A stretch of 64,000 nucleotides of DNA from Kineococcus rhizosphaerae. GTDB lineage: Bacteria > Actinomycetota > Actinomycetes > Actinomycetales > Kineococcaceae. Under the pieces are notes generated by a model, which saw nothing but the letters and a program-made list of their open reading frames with translations, searched no databases and was not told the DNA's origin. The translations under genes were made by a program, and so were the position numbers. Of the stretch, positions 50,218 to 58,967 are shown in pieces (the first letter of the stretch is position 1; every line of letters starts with the position of its first letter). The stretch is taken from contig NZ_PVZF01000009.1 of the NCBI RefSeq assembly GCF_003002055.1, positions 124,001-188,000 on the forward strand. The letters run 5' to 3'.

Positions 50218-51186
50218 TCAGCGCCGCAGGCTCACCCGGGGCAGGTCGGCCCGCGACACCCCCTGGGCCGGGACGAGGCTCTTCGGGCGGCAGCAGGCGG
50301 GCGAGCAGAAGGTGTACATGACGACGAGGCGGTCGACCGTCTTGGCGTGCCCCCCGCGGTGCAGGCCGAGGGTGTCGGCCCAGGCGACGTCCCCCGCCCG
50401 GCCCAGCGCCTCGACCATCACCGGCTCCTCGAACGTGGCGTCGATCAGTTCGTCCTCGACGCGGAACCCGATGCCGTCCCACTGCGACGGCAGTTTGATC
50501 TTGCGGCCCTGCGGGGTGTTGGTGCCCTTGACGTACCGGAGCGGACCGGCACCGGCGGGCACGTCGTCGACGTAGAGGAACGCCTTGAGGATCTTGGTGT
50601 CCTCCAGCAGGTCGCGGTGCCACTTCTGGGACTTCGAGGCCGGCGCGTCCGTGGCCAGGTTCTGCCAGACGTTGACGTCGTGCAGGCGGACCCGCGTCTC
50701 GAAGTACGCCTCCGCGATGCCCAGGACCTGCTCCTGCAGGGCGAACTGCACCAGCGGGTCCCTCGGGTCCACCTCCGGTCGGGTGCCCAGGAGCTCGACC
50801 AGGTAGTCCTTGGAGCGGGCACCCACCCCGTCGCGGGCGAGGGCGGCCCGCCGCTCCTCGATCACCGTGGCGTGCTCGGCCTTCAGCGCACGGACGCGGT
50901 CCTGGACCCGGTCGAGGAGCGCCGCGTCCGGACCGAGCAGCGCGCGGCTGTCGGCGACGATGACGCCGTCGCGCCGCAGGGTGCGCACCACGTCCTGGGC
51001 CGGGGCCGACAGGGCCGGGGGGTTCTGCCGGTACCGCAGGGTGGAGACGAGGTTGAACCCGTAGCGGGACACGACCGGGTTCTCGCAGCGCACCCTCCGC
51101 CACGCCTGCCCCAGCGACCGACGCGCCTTGCGGAAGACCTGGGGAACCTCACCGGTCGCCCCCTGAGCCGACACCTCTGCCACCAC
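50218..51186 (-). CDS. phytanoyl-CoA dioxygenase family protein
   Basis: A 322-residue Fe(II)/2-oxoglutarate dioxygenase of the PhyH family. WHRDLLEDTKILKAFLYVDD gives the His-x-Asp metal pair, and DTLGLHRGGHAKTVDRLVVMYTF the distal His and the Arg for 2-oxoglutarate, so it should be active. Members hydroxylate lipids, amino acids or small metabolites; some lie in natural product or glycan loci. The start is one of two adjacent GTG codons (51186 or 51183) behind GGAGG. Its role here is unknown. Confidence 0.82.
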   Translation of the reverse strand: MVAEVSAQGATGEVPQVFRKARRSLGQAWRRVRCENPVVSRYGFNLVSTLRYRQNPPALSAPAQDVVRTLRRDGVIVADSRALLGPDAALLDRVQDRVRALKAEHATVIEERRAALARDGVGARSKDYLVELLGTRPEVDPRDPLVQFALQEQVLGIAEAYFETRVRLHDVNVWQNLATDAPASKSQKWHRDLLEDTKILKAFLYVDDVPAGAGPLRYVKGTNTPQGRKIKLPSQWDGIGFRVEDELIDATFEEPVMVEALGRAGDVAWADTLGLHRGGHAKTVDRLVVMYTFCSPACCRPKSLVPAQGVSRADLPRVSLRR

Positions 51187-51710
51187 GTCCTGCCTCCGCC
51201 CGCTCCACGACCCGTTGCCGATCCCTGCGTCCGGCGGAGTTCCCGGCAGGACGGCGCGGCAGCCGGCCGAGGGCCAGCCCCGACCGTTCGCCCCGACCTG
51301 TCGTCCCCCCGGGCGGACCACGTGTCACACCCGCGAGGGGGATTCTAGGTGGCCACCCACCGCCCGTGGGCGCGCTGTCACGGAGCAGTTCGCGAACAGT
51401 GACCGAAGACCTTCCGGACTGAAACTCTGAGTGGTGGATCAGTCACTCAAACGACAATATTTCGGGCCCCCGCCCCGCGCACCGGACCCGCCACCGCCGC
51501 CGCGTGACCAAGACCACGCGCCACCGACCTCGCGACGGGACCACGCGCTGCCCGCCGACGGCGCGCAGGCCGCCTCGAACGCCGCCCGACGACGGCACGT
51601 GCCGATACGCTCCGAGCGACCCCGGTGCCCACCGGGTCGATCCCGCCTGCACCCGGCGGCTGCTCGTGATCACCGAGTCGCCGGGGCCGACGACTGGGAG
51701 GTCCCCCCAC
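51187..51710 (+). other. intergenic region between the dioxygenase and Wzz genes
   Basis: A 524-base divergent gap. It is less GC-rich around 51420-51475 and holds an inverted repeat GAGTG-N10-CACTC (51429-51448) next to AATATTTCGGGC. Reading frames that run through it look non-coding: Arg/Pro/Thr-rich, without ribosome binding sites. It probably carries the promoters for both neighbours. Confidence 0.5.
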
Positions 51711-52394
51711 GTGAGCATCGGTGAGTTCCTGATCGCCCTGCGCCGCAGACGCGCGCTGGTCGTTGTCCTCCTCCTGCTGCCCCTGGTGGCGGCGGTGGTG
51801 TTCTCCCTGGTGCGGGGGAAGACCTACGAGGCGACCGCGCAGGCCTTCGTCAGCACGCCCTCCAGCGTCGCGGCACCGGACCAGGTGGTGCAGGGTTCGC
51901 AGTTCGCGCAGACCCGCGCGGAGTCCTACGCCCTGCTCGCCCGCACGGAGACCGTCACCGGTCCCGCCATCACCTCGCTCGGGCTCAAGCTCACCCCCCA
52001 GCAGCTGGCCCGCGAGATCTCGACGTCGGTCACCCTCGACACCGTCATCATCGACATCACCGTGGAGGACACCTCCGCGCAGCGGGCCGCCGACATCGCC
52101 AACGCCGTCGGCAAGCAGCTGGTGAGCGCCGTCGGCACCCTGGAGGCGCAGAGCGGCGCGACGAGCCCCGTCGCGGTGACCATCGTGCAGCCCGCCACCG
52201 CGCCGACCTCCCCCGCCGGCCCGGGCTGGCTCCTCGTGCTGGGGCTGGGCCTGGTCGCCGGGCTGGCGCTGGCCGTCTGCGGCGCCCTCGTCGCGGAGTC
52301 CCTGGCCGCCTCGCGCGCCCGCGCGGTCCCCGCCGGGACCTCACTGCGGGGTGAGGGCGCGCCGCGGGAGACCCGCGCCGGCAGCGGCAGCTGA
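51711..52394 (+). CDS. Wzz-like polysaccharide chain-length protein
   Basis: A 227-residue two-helix protein: IGEFLIALRRRRALVVVLLLLPLVAAVVFSLV begins the first helix, then YEATAQAFVSTPS and a coiled middle, and a second helix at about 170-195 (GWLLVLGLGLVAGLALAVCGAL) with a short basic tail. No kinase domain is fused. The GTG follows GGGAGG at nine bases; a longer frame to 51504 is not supported. Its stop and the ATG of the Wzy-like gene overlap by one base (TGATG). Paralogue of the protein at 19996. Confidence 0.85.
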   Translation: MSIGEFLIALRRRRALVVVLLLLPLVAAVVFSLVRGKTYEATAQAFVSTPSSVAAPDQVVQGSQFAQTRAESYALLARTETVTGPAITSLGLKLTPQQLAREISTSVTLDTVIIDITVEDTSAQRAADIANAVGKQLVSAVGTLEAQSGATSPVAVTIVQPATAPTSPAGPGWLLVLGLGLVAGLALAVCGALVAESLAASRARAVPAGTSLRGEGAPRETRAGSGS

Positions 52395-53701
52395 TGGCGG
52401 CGCCCGTCTCCTCGGCGCCGCAGGCGCCACCGCGCCCCTCCGCGGGAGCCCCGGGGGGTCCCGGGGTGGCGACGGGGACCGGGCCCCTGCCCACGCTGCA
52501 GCGCCCCCCCGCCCGGCACGGCACGCTCGCCTTCGTCCTGGCGTTCGCCGCGGTCGTCGTGAACCTGCTGGACGTGTGGGTCTACCCCACGGCGACCAGC
52601 GACGCCGTCGGCATCAAGGCCGCCGGGATCCGGGTCACCGACCTGCTGGCCGTGGCCGCGCTGGCGATCGGGGCGGTCAACGTCCTCGCGGGCCGGGTCG
52701 CCCTGCCGCGGCCCGTGGTCCTGCCCCTGGTCCTGGTGACCGCGGCGTGGACGGCGGGGACGGTCGTCGGCCTGGCCAACGGCCACGACGGCCGGCTGAT
52801 CTTCGGCCAGTGGCACCTCGTGCTCTACGTCTGGGCCCTGCTCGTGGCGTGGGCCGGGGCGCCCGACGCGCTGCTGCGACGCGGCGAGGTCCTGCTCCCC
52901 TGGCTGACGCTCGTCGTGGCCGTCGGGCTGGTGCTGACCGGCGGCGGCGGCGACCCGTACACCGTGGTCGCCGCCGTGGCCGCCGTCGCCCTCGTGCGCA
53001 GCCGGCTGCTGGTCGCGCTGCCCCTGCTCGTGCTGGCCGTCGTGCTCGTCGGCCTGGGCGGCCAGCGGGCCGCCCTGCTGTTCTCGCTGCCGCCGCTGGT
53101 GCTCGCCGTGCTGCTGCGGGTGCGCAGCCGCCACCCGTCGCGGCGCGCGCTCGGGGTCAGCGCCGCCGTCACCGCCGTCCTGGCCCTGGTGGGACTGGCG
53201 ACGGCCGGCACCGTCGCGACCTTCGTCTCCAAGGTCGTGGACGCGACCTTCCGCCGCACGGGGAAGGTGGAGTCGAGCCACTCGCGGCTGGACCAGGCCA
53301 CCATCGCGCTGCGGGAGATCCGCGACTCGCCCTGGCTGGGGCGGGGACTGGGCTTCGAGTACAAGCTCTACGACCGGCCCACCAACCGCTCGGCGATGAC
53401 CGCCCTGACGCACGACGTGTACCTCGACCTGCCGCTGCGCCTGGGGCTGGTGGCCACCGGCGTGCTGGTCGTGGTCCTCGCGGTGTGCGCCCTGCAGGTC
53501 CTGCTGCGCCTGCCGCGGCTGCTGCCGCTGCAGGTCGCCGCGCTGGGGGTGCTGCTGGGCCTGCTCGGCAAGGGCGCGGTCGAGTCGATCCTCGACAAGC
53601 CCCGCCTGATGCTCCTCGTCGCCTGGCTCGTGGTGACCGTCCTCACCGCGCGGCGCACCCTGCCGCACGCCACCTCCCCGGAGACCGTCGCGACCCGCTG
53701 A
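52394..53701 (+). CDS. O-antigen ligase/Wzy-like polymerase
   Basis: A 435-residue polytopic membrane protein with about 10-11 helices and a long exposed loop that includes SSHSRLDQATIALREIRDSPWLGRGLGFEYKLYD, the segment expected for PF04932 polymerases. It would join EPS repeat units at the outer membrane face of the plasma membrane. The ATG overlaps the Wzz stop by one base. Strong hairpin terminator 14 bases after its stop. Confidence 0.82.
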   Translation: MAAPVSSAPQAPPRPSAGAPGGPGVATGTGPLPTLQRPPARHGTLAFVLAFAAVVVNLLDVWVYPTATSDAVGIKAAGIRVTDLLAVAALAIGAVNVLAGRVALPRPVVLPLVLVTAAWTAGTVVGLANGHDGRLIFGQWHLVLYVWALLVAWAGAPDALLRRGEVLLPWLTLVVAVGLVLTGGGGDPYTVVAAVAAVALVRSRLLVALPLLVLAVVLVGLGGQRAALLFSLPPLVLAVLLRVRSRHPSRRALGVSAAVTAVLALVGLATAGTVATFVSKVVDATFRRTGKVESSHSRLDQATIALREIRDSPWLGRGLGFEYKLYDRPTNRSAMTALTHDVYLDLPLRLGLVATGVLVVVLAVCALQVLLRLPRLLPLQVAALGVLLGLLGKGAVESILDKPRLMLLVAWLVVTVLTARRTLPHATSPETVATR

Positions 53702-53714
53702 GCGTTCGCCCACC

Positions 53715-53754
53715 CGCCCGCGGTGCGCGTCCCGCCGGACGCGCACCGCGGGCG
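53715..53754 (+). terminator. 18-base-pair hairpin terminator after wzy-like gene
   Basis: A perfect 18-base-pair GC-rich stem (53715-53732 with 53737-53754) and a CGCC loop, just after the stop at 53701. There is no T tract, as usual for actinobacterial intrinsic terminators. Confidence 0.7.
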
Positions 53755-53775
53755 CGACCACGGCACCGCCCGCCG

Positions 53776-53811
53776 CTGCGGACGTCACTGCGGACGTCAC
53801 TGCTGACGTCG
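53776..53811 (+). repeat. 12-base tandem repeat, three copies
   Basis: CTGCGGACGTCA is repeated at 53776 and 53788 and, with two changes, at 53800. Each copy centres on the palindrome GACGTC. It lies outside any supported gene. Confidence 0.7.
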
Positions 53812-54207
53812 CTGCAGGTGCCGCCGACCGGCGGGTGAGACCGGTCTGCCGGGTCGGGGCGCGACGGGCGGGTGACGCGCGCCGGGCCCGCGGTGCCGGC
53901 CGGTCCCGGACGGTGGAGCCGTGGCCCGCCCCGGCCTGGACGTCTCGACGCCCGTCGCGCCCGGACGTCCTGCGGCGCAACCGGTCCCGGGCCGGCGCAC
54001 CACCGCGGTACGGACCGTCCACCGACCACTGCTGGACCACCGGGTTCCCGCGGACATACCGCACAGTCGATCGAGAAACCACGTCATCCGCGTGTGAAAT
54101 AACTCTCGTACCCCTTGATCACCACCGGCGCACCCCTGCTGACCTGCGACGAAGTAGTTGAACGCGCGCCGTGAGTCCGTCGATCGTGACGCCTCCGGGG
54201 GGCGAAA

Positions 54208-54237
54208 TGGTCACGCAAACTAGCGATCTGGTCACTC
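54208..54237 (+). promoter_or_regulatory. paired TGGTCAC sites upstream of GH26-like gene
   Basis: TGGTCACGC and TGGTCACTC start exactly 21 bases apart, two helical turns, about 170-200 bases before the ATG at 54408. This could be a regulator-binding pair; similar boxes occur near 50153 and 51440. Confidence 0.35.
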
Positions 54238-54407
54238 TTTCGGGCAGATTGCCACCCGATCGGGCTAACCGATCACATTCGACGCCGCACCCAGCGGCAC
54301 ACCGAGTGCGACGCGGTGACGCGGGGAAGGGCTGTGCGGTCAGGGGGGGGCAAGGCCGAGTGCAACCGTTCTCCGGCGCGTCGCTCTCCTGAACCCGGAA
54401 GAGAGCC

Positions 54408-55832
54408 ATGCCCCTCCTCACGCCATCCTCGACGTCCCGAGACGACAGGCCCACCGGCACCACGACCACCCGTCCGCTGCGCACCGGCGCGCGGACCGCT
54501 CTCGCCGCCCGGTTCGGCACGGCGCTCGCGGTGGCCGGCACCCTGCTCGCCGGGGCCGTGCTGCAGGCCCCGCCCGCCCAGGCGGGGACGGGCACGCTGC
54601 ACGGGGCGTTCGTCCGCCCGGCGACCGACACCGGCGCCTTCGCCAGCCTGACGGGCCGCAAGCTGCAGCTGGTGACCGGGTTCCTGCCCGAGACCAGCTG
54701 GTCGCAGATCACCGACCCCTACCCCATGAACCAGTGGAAGGGGAAGGGCTACCGGATGCACTGGTCGGTGCCGATGCTCCCGGACTCGGGGGCCTCCATC
54801 CAGACCGGCGCCACCGGTGCCTACAACAAGTACTTCGTGAAAGTCGCCCAGAACCTCGTCAACACCGGCCAGTCCAACGCCATCGTGCGCCTGGGGTGGG
54901 AGATGAACTGCTCCTGCCAGACGTGGAGCGCGAAGAACGACCCCACCTCGTACATCAAGTACTGGCGGCAGGTGGTCAGCGCGATGCGTGGCGTGTCGGG
55001 GCAGAAGTTCACCTTCCTCTGGGCCCCCGGCAGCGGGAACTCCCTCGGGACGTTCGACACCGACCGGGCCTACCCCGGGGACGCCTACGTCGACGCGATC
55101 GGCGCCTCCCTCTACGACCACAGCGAGAACTTCGCCCCCTCGGACTACGTGGGGCGCTGGGGCCACTTCTACGACCAGGACTACGGCCTGAAGTGGCTGG
55201 CGAGCTTCGGCAAGCAGCACGGCAAGCCGATCGCCCTGGCCGAGTGGGGGCTCAGCAGCCTCTCCAGCGGGTGGGGCGGCGGCGACGACCCGTACTTCAT
55301 CAAGAAGGTCTACGAGTACGTGGCCACCAACAACGTCCTCTTCGAGAGCTACTTCAACTACGACCCCAGCAGCGCCGAGCGGCACCGGATCACGGGCAGC
55401 ACCTTCCCCAAGGCCAAGGCGCAGTACGCGCAGCTGTGGAAGCAGGGTTTCGTCGCGAGCGCGACGGCCACCTCCACCGGTCGCGTCGCCACCTCGAGCG
55501 ACGTCCTGCAGTGGACGAAGAACTCGGACCGTTCGGGGACCGCCTACGCGCTCTCGGGCGCCTCGATCCACGACTTCGCCTACGTCACGGCCAAGGTCTC
55601 CTCGTCGCAGGCCAGCCGGGTGAGCTTCTACCTGGACAAGGCGACCTCGAGCACGCCGACGCACAGCGAGTCCGACGCCCCGTTCGACCTGTACGGGGTC
55701 TCGGCCATCTCCGGGCGCGCGAACCCGCTGGACGGTTCGGCGCTGAGCGCGGGCACGCACACCCTGACCGTCGTGATCACCGACTGGAAGGGCGCCAAGC
55801 GGACCGTCTCCTCGACGTTCACCGCGGGGTGA
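54408..55832 (+). CDS. secreted GH26-like glycoside hydrolase
   Basis: A 474-residue secreted protein with a signal peptide (FGTALAVAGTLLAGAVLQ, cleavage after AQA near residue 60). The catalytic domain has IVRLGWEMNCSC, a match to the GH26 acid/base Glu site, FLWAPGSGN, YPGDAYVDAIGASLYD and IALAEWGLSS, where the second Glu would be the nucleophile. About 110 C-terminal residues form an extra beta-rich domain. GH26 enzymes cut mannans or related glycans; here the likely target is the cell's own EPS. ATG start with GGAAGAGAG upstream. Confidence 0.82.
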   Translation: MPLLTPSSTSRDDRPTGTTTTRPLRTGARTALAARFGTALAVAGTLLAGAVLQAPPAQAGTGTLHGAFVRPATDTGAFASLTGRKLQLVTGFLPETSWSQITDPYPMNQWKGKGYRMHWSVPMLPDSGASIQTGATGAYNKYFVKVAQNLVNTGQSNAIVRLGWEMNCSCQTWSAKNDPTSYIKYWRQVVSAMRGVSGQKFTFLWAPGSGNSLGTFDTDRAYPGDAYVDAIGASLYDHSENFAPSDYVGRWGHFYDQDYGLKWLASFGKQHGKPIALAEWGLSSLSSGWGGGDDPYFIKKVYEYVATNNVLFESYFNYDPSSAERHRITGSTFPKAKAQYAQLWKQGFVASATATSTGRVATSSDVLQWTKNSDRSGTAYALSGASIHDFAYVTAKVSSSQASRVSFYLDKATSSTPTHSESDAPFDLYGVSAISGRANPLDGSALSAGTHTLTVVITDWKGAKRTVSSTFTAG

Positions 55833-55835
55833 GGT

Positions 55836-55870
55836 CCGCGCCGGGGGTCCCGACAGGACCCCCGGCGCGG
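55836..55870 (+). terminator. hairpin terminator after the GH26-like gene
   Basis: A 15-base-pair GC-rich stem (55836-55850 with 55856-55870) and CGACA loop begin 3 bases after the stop. Confidence 0.7.
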
Positions 55871-56100
55871 CCGGGTCGTGGCGGCGGCAGGACGACCGGT
55901 GGGCCGCACCGCGGGGGCGTTGTCCGCCGCCGTACAAACTCTCCGCGCTGGATCACTTGCTCTGCGTGAGATGGATCAGGGTGTTGCTCACATCTGAGGG
56001 ACGGATGCACTGCGACCGGTGACCAGGACCACCCGAACGCAGTACCGTCAGCCTCGCGAGCGGCCTCTGCAGCGGGCCGCCCCGGACACCGGAGGGCATC

Positions 56101-58821
56101 ATCACCTCGACGCGCGACCGCGGCACGCGGTACCGACTCACGATCGCCGCGACCGCGGCAGGCACCGTGCTCCTGCCGATGGTCCACGCCTCGGCAGCCG
56201 GCGCGGCCACGGTCGACCCGAGCACCCGCACCAGCGCGCGGGTGAACTTCCAGAGCCAGGCCGCCACCGCGCCCGCCGGTTACACCGCGGACTACGGACA
56301 GGCCTGGAGCGACACCACGGGGTCCGGGTGGCTGGACGACAACACCTCCGCGCCCGCCTCCCTGGTCGGCAACGGCCGCCAGCGCAACTCGAGCGTCTCG
56401 CCGGACAAGCGCTACGACACGTTCATCCAGATGCAGCAGACGACGGCCTCCACCGGCGGCACGCTGACCCCGGGCCGGTGGGAGTACGCCCTGGCCAACG
56501 GCACGTACGACGTGACGGTCGCCGTCGGGGACGCCACCGCCTACAACTCCACCTACACGATCACCGCCGAGCCGGGGACCCCGAACGCCGTCACCGTGAT
56601 CGACGCCGTCAAGCCCACCTCGGCGGCCCCCTTCACCACGGTCACCAAGCGCGTGACCGTCTCCGACGGCCGCCTCACGCTCTCCCCGCGCGGCGGCGTC
56701 AACACCAAGATCGACTTCGTCGACGTGGTGGCCGTGCCGAGCACCCCCACCGACACCACCGCGCCGGTCGCGACGGTCTCCCTGGCCGGTGACCAGGACG
56801 GCACGGGCGCCTACACCAGCGACGTCACCGTGACCGCCGGCGCCACCGACGAGGCCGGCGGCAGCGGGGTCGCGGGCATCACCTACTCCCTCGACGGCGG
56901 TCCCGCCCTGCCCTACAGCGGCCCGTTCGCGGTCGCCGACGCCGGCGCGCACTCCCTGACCGTCACGGCGACCGACGGGGCGGGCAACACGGGGACCGCC
57001 ACGACCTCCTGGACCCGCGCCACCAGCGAACCGGCCGGCACCCTCGTGGTCAGCTCGCCCGACGACGCGGTGCTCGGGCTGCCCACCTCCCGGCTGATCT
57101 TCAGCACGGTCAAGTCGCGCCCGACCCCGCCCGCGCGGGCCTTCACCTTCACCAACACCGGCGGCACCGCCCTGACCCTGTCCGGGCTGGCCACGGGCGG
57201 GGAGGACGCGAGCAGCTTCGCGCTGGCCCCGGGGCAGCCCAGCAGCGTCACGGTGCCCGCGCACGGCACGACGAACGTGCAGGTCGTCTTCACCCCGACC
57301 GACCCGACGAACTGCCCGACCTCCACGAACACCACGGCCATCGCCGACATGATCCGCAAGGCCACCCTGACCTACACCACCAGCAGCGGTGCCGGGTCGG
57401 TCGACCTGTCCGGCGTCGTCACCTGCAACGTCGAGGGCAACAACGAGCCCACCCTGCAGCAGGTCACCGACAGCCTCGGCTACAACGTCAAGACCTACCG
57501 GACCTACGGCAACGAGCGCTTCCTCGGCGCGCAGCGCTACCAAGCCGGCTCGGACGAGGTCTACAGCCCGTACTTCACCGCGGCCACGCCGGGGACGCCG
57601 GTCACCCTGACCCCCGTCGCCCACTACGGCAGCCGCAACACCGCGGCCTCGGGCTACGGGCGCACCGGGTGGATCGCGCAGGGCGCCGTCGGCGCCACGG
57701 CGTGCAGCTCCACCTGCAAGCAGCTGTTCACCTTCCCCGGTGACACGTCCTCCTCCTACACGGAGAACCAGAAGCTGATGCCGGCCGTCACCGGCACCAC
57801 CTCCTTCACGCCCACCGGCGGCTTCGGGCTGTACCACGGCGACTACGGCGACGTGAACTACACCGACGACGGCTTCAACCTGGCGCGCACCACCACGGGC
57901 GCCACGATCAGCCCGGCGCACTACGTGCACAGCATCCGCGTCTACCCCGCCTACACGGCCGACCGGACCCTGATCCCCGGCACCTGGATCGTGGGCGTCG
58001 ACATCACCCGGGTGCCCGCGTACAAGAACAACGACTTCGAGGACGTCGTGTTCGTGCTGCGCAACGCCACACCGGCCGTGCCCGCGGCCCCCCAGCCCGG
58101 CGCGGCCACCACGGTGAACCTCGCCGCCGGCGGCACCGTCGGCAGCGGCTGCCAGGTCACCGGCTTCGACGGCGTCGTGCCGAACACGGCCGGCACCCAG
58201 TGCAACGCGGCGAACCTGGCGTTCACCTCCGCCGGCCTGCAGATGACCTCCACCGCCGGGCAGTTCCCGAACGGCAACCAGCAGAACGCGTTGTACAAGT
58301 CGTTCGACGCCTCCACCGGCCCGTTCACCGTCACGGCCCGGGTCAAGGGGCCGATCACCACCCTGTCCCAGCCCTACCAGCAGGTGGCGGCGTTCTTCGG
58401 CCCGGACCAGAGCAACTTCGTCAAGGCCGAGATCGAGTACCAGGGCACCGGCACCGACCCGCACGCGACGTTCTTCTTCGACGAGAAGGGGACGGCGAAG
58501 ACGATCGCCACCACGTCGCTGCCCGGGGTGACCTCGGCCAGCACCGTGGACCTCATCATCAAGGCGAACACCAGCGTGCCGGACCCGATCGCCTCGACGT
58601 CGGACCCGAACAAGGTGCGCGGGTACCCGCTCGACCAGGTGTCGGTGTACTACTCGATCGACGGCGGGGCCGCCGTGCAGATCGGCACCGCGCCGGTCAG
58701 CCCCGCCGACGTCTCGAAGTGGTTCAGCCGCTCGGCCCGGGCCGGGGTCCTGGTCTCCGGCGGGGGCAGCAGCACCCCGTACACGGCGACGTTCTCCCGC
58801 TTCGCCGTCACCGCCGGCTGA
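56101..58821 (+). CDS. large secreted multidomain protein with malectin-like and Ig-like domains
   Basis: About 906 residues from a proposed ATC start at 56101. No ATG, GTG or TTG exists in frame between the stop at 56020 and the GTG at 56167, yet the signal peptide (basic RDRGTRYR, hydrophobic LTIAATAAGTVLLP, then ASAAGA) only fits the upstream start, which has GGAGGG at a good distance. After it come a malectin-like module (45-215), an Ig-like domain (HYR/OmpL47 type), a choice-of-anchor-like domain (GTLVVSSP to about 430), a unique middle part and a C-terminal concanavalin-like domain (about 700-905). Confidence 0.8.
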   Translation: MTSTRDRGTRYRLTIAATAAGTVLLPMVHASAAGAATVDPSTRTSARVNFQSQAATAPAGYTADYGQAWSDTTGSGWLDDNTSAPASLVGNGRQRNSSVSPDKRYDTFIQMQQTTASTGGTLTPGRWEYALANGTYDVTVAVGDATAYNSTYTITAEPGTPNAVTVIDAVKPTSAAPFTTVTKRVTVSDGRLTLSPRGGVNTKIDFVDVVAVPSTPTDTTAPVATVSLAGDQDGTGAYTSDVTVTAGATDEAGGSGVAGITYSLDGGPALPYSGPFAVADAGAHSLTVTATDGAGNTGTATTSWTRATSEPAGTLVVSSPDDAVLGLPTSRLIFSTVKSRPTPPARAFTFTNTGGTALTLSGLATGGEDASSFALAPGQPSSVTVPAHGTTNVQVVFTPTDPTNCPTSTNTTAIADMIRKATLTYTTSSGAGSVDLSGVVTCNVEGNNEPTLQQVTDSLGYNVKTYRTYGNERFLGAQRYQAGSDEVYSPYFTAATPGTPVTLTPVAHYGSRNTAASGYGRTGWIAQGAVGATACSSTCKQLFTFPGDTSSSYTENQKLMPAVTGTTSFTPTGGFGLYHGDYGDVNYTDDGFNLARTTTGATISPAHYVHSIRVYPAYTADRTLIPGTWIVGVDITRVPAYKNNDFEDVVFVLRNATPAVPAAPQPGAATTVNLAAGGTVGSGCQVTGFDGVVPNTAGTQCNAANLAFTSAGLQMTSTAGQFPNGNQQNALYKSFDASTGPFTVTARVKGPITTLSQPYQQVAAFFGPDQSNFVKAEIEYQGTGTDPHATFFFDEKGTAKTIATTSLPGVTSASTVDLIIKANTSVPDPIASTSDPNKVRGYPLDQVSVYYSIDGGAAVQIGTAPVSPADVSKWFSRSARAGVLVSGGGSSTPYTATFSRFAVTAG

Positions 58822-58967
58822 TCAACCACCCGGCACCACCTGCACCACCGCACCACCGCGCCGCCGTCGTCGCGCCGTCACAGCCCGGCACCGCGGGAGG
58901 ACCTCCCGCGGTGCCGGTGACCACCGACAACCCACGACCGCTGCGGAGGCACCCCCTGAGAAGCGTC

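Larger units (their letters stand above)
53702..54407 (+). other. 706-base intergenic region
   Basis: After the terminator hairpin come a 12-base tandem repeat (53776-53811) and a stretch whose open frames look like shadows. From about 54050 to 54280 the base composition is lower in GC and contains TGGTCACGC (54208-54216) and TGGTCACTC (54229-54237), 21 bases apart. This part probably holds the promoter and control sites of the GH26-like gene at 54408. No convincing gene or known riboswitch was recognised. Confidence 0.5.

Noticed and set aside
51504-51710. Upstream extension of the second Wzz-like protein
   Set aside because: The extra 69 residues are Arg/Pro/Thr-rich without a membrane helix, and the GTG at 51711 has a good ribosome binding site and starts the conserved helix.
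53835-54161. 108-codon plus-strand frame in the intergenic region
   Set aside because: No start with a ribosome binding site, Arg/Pro-rich composition and no similarity to a known family; treated as non-coding.
54171-54300. Possible riboswitch (c-di-GMP GEMM type) before the GH26-like gene
   Set aside because: CACGCAAACTAG resembles part of the GEMM consensus, but the required GGGACGC partner loop and stem pairings are not found.
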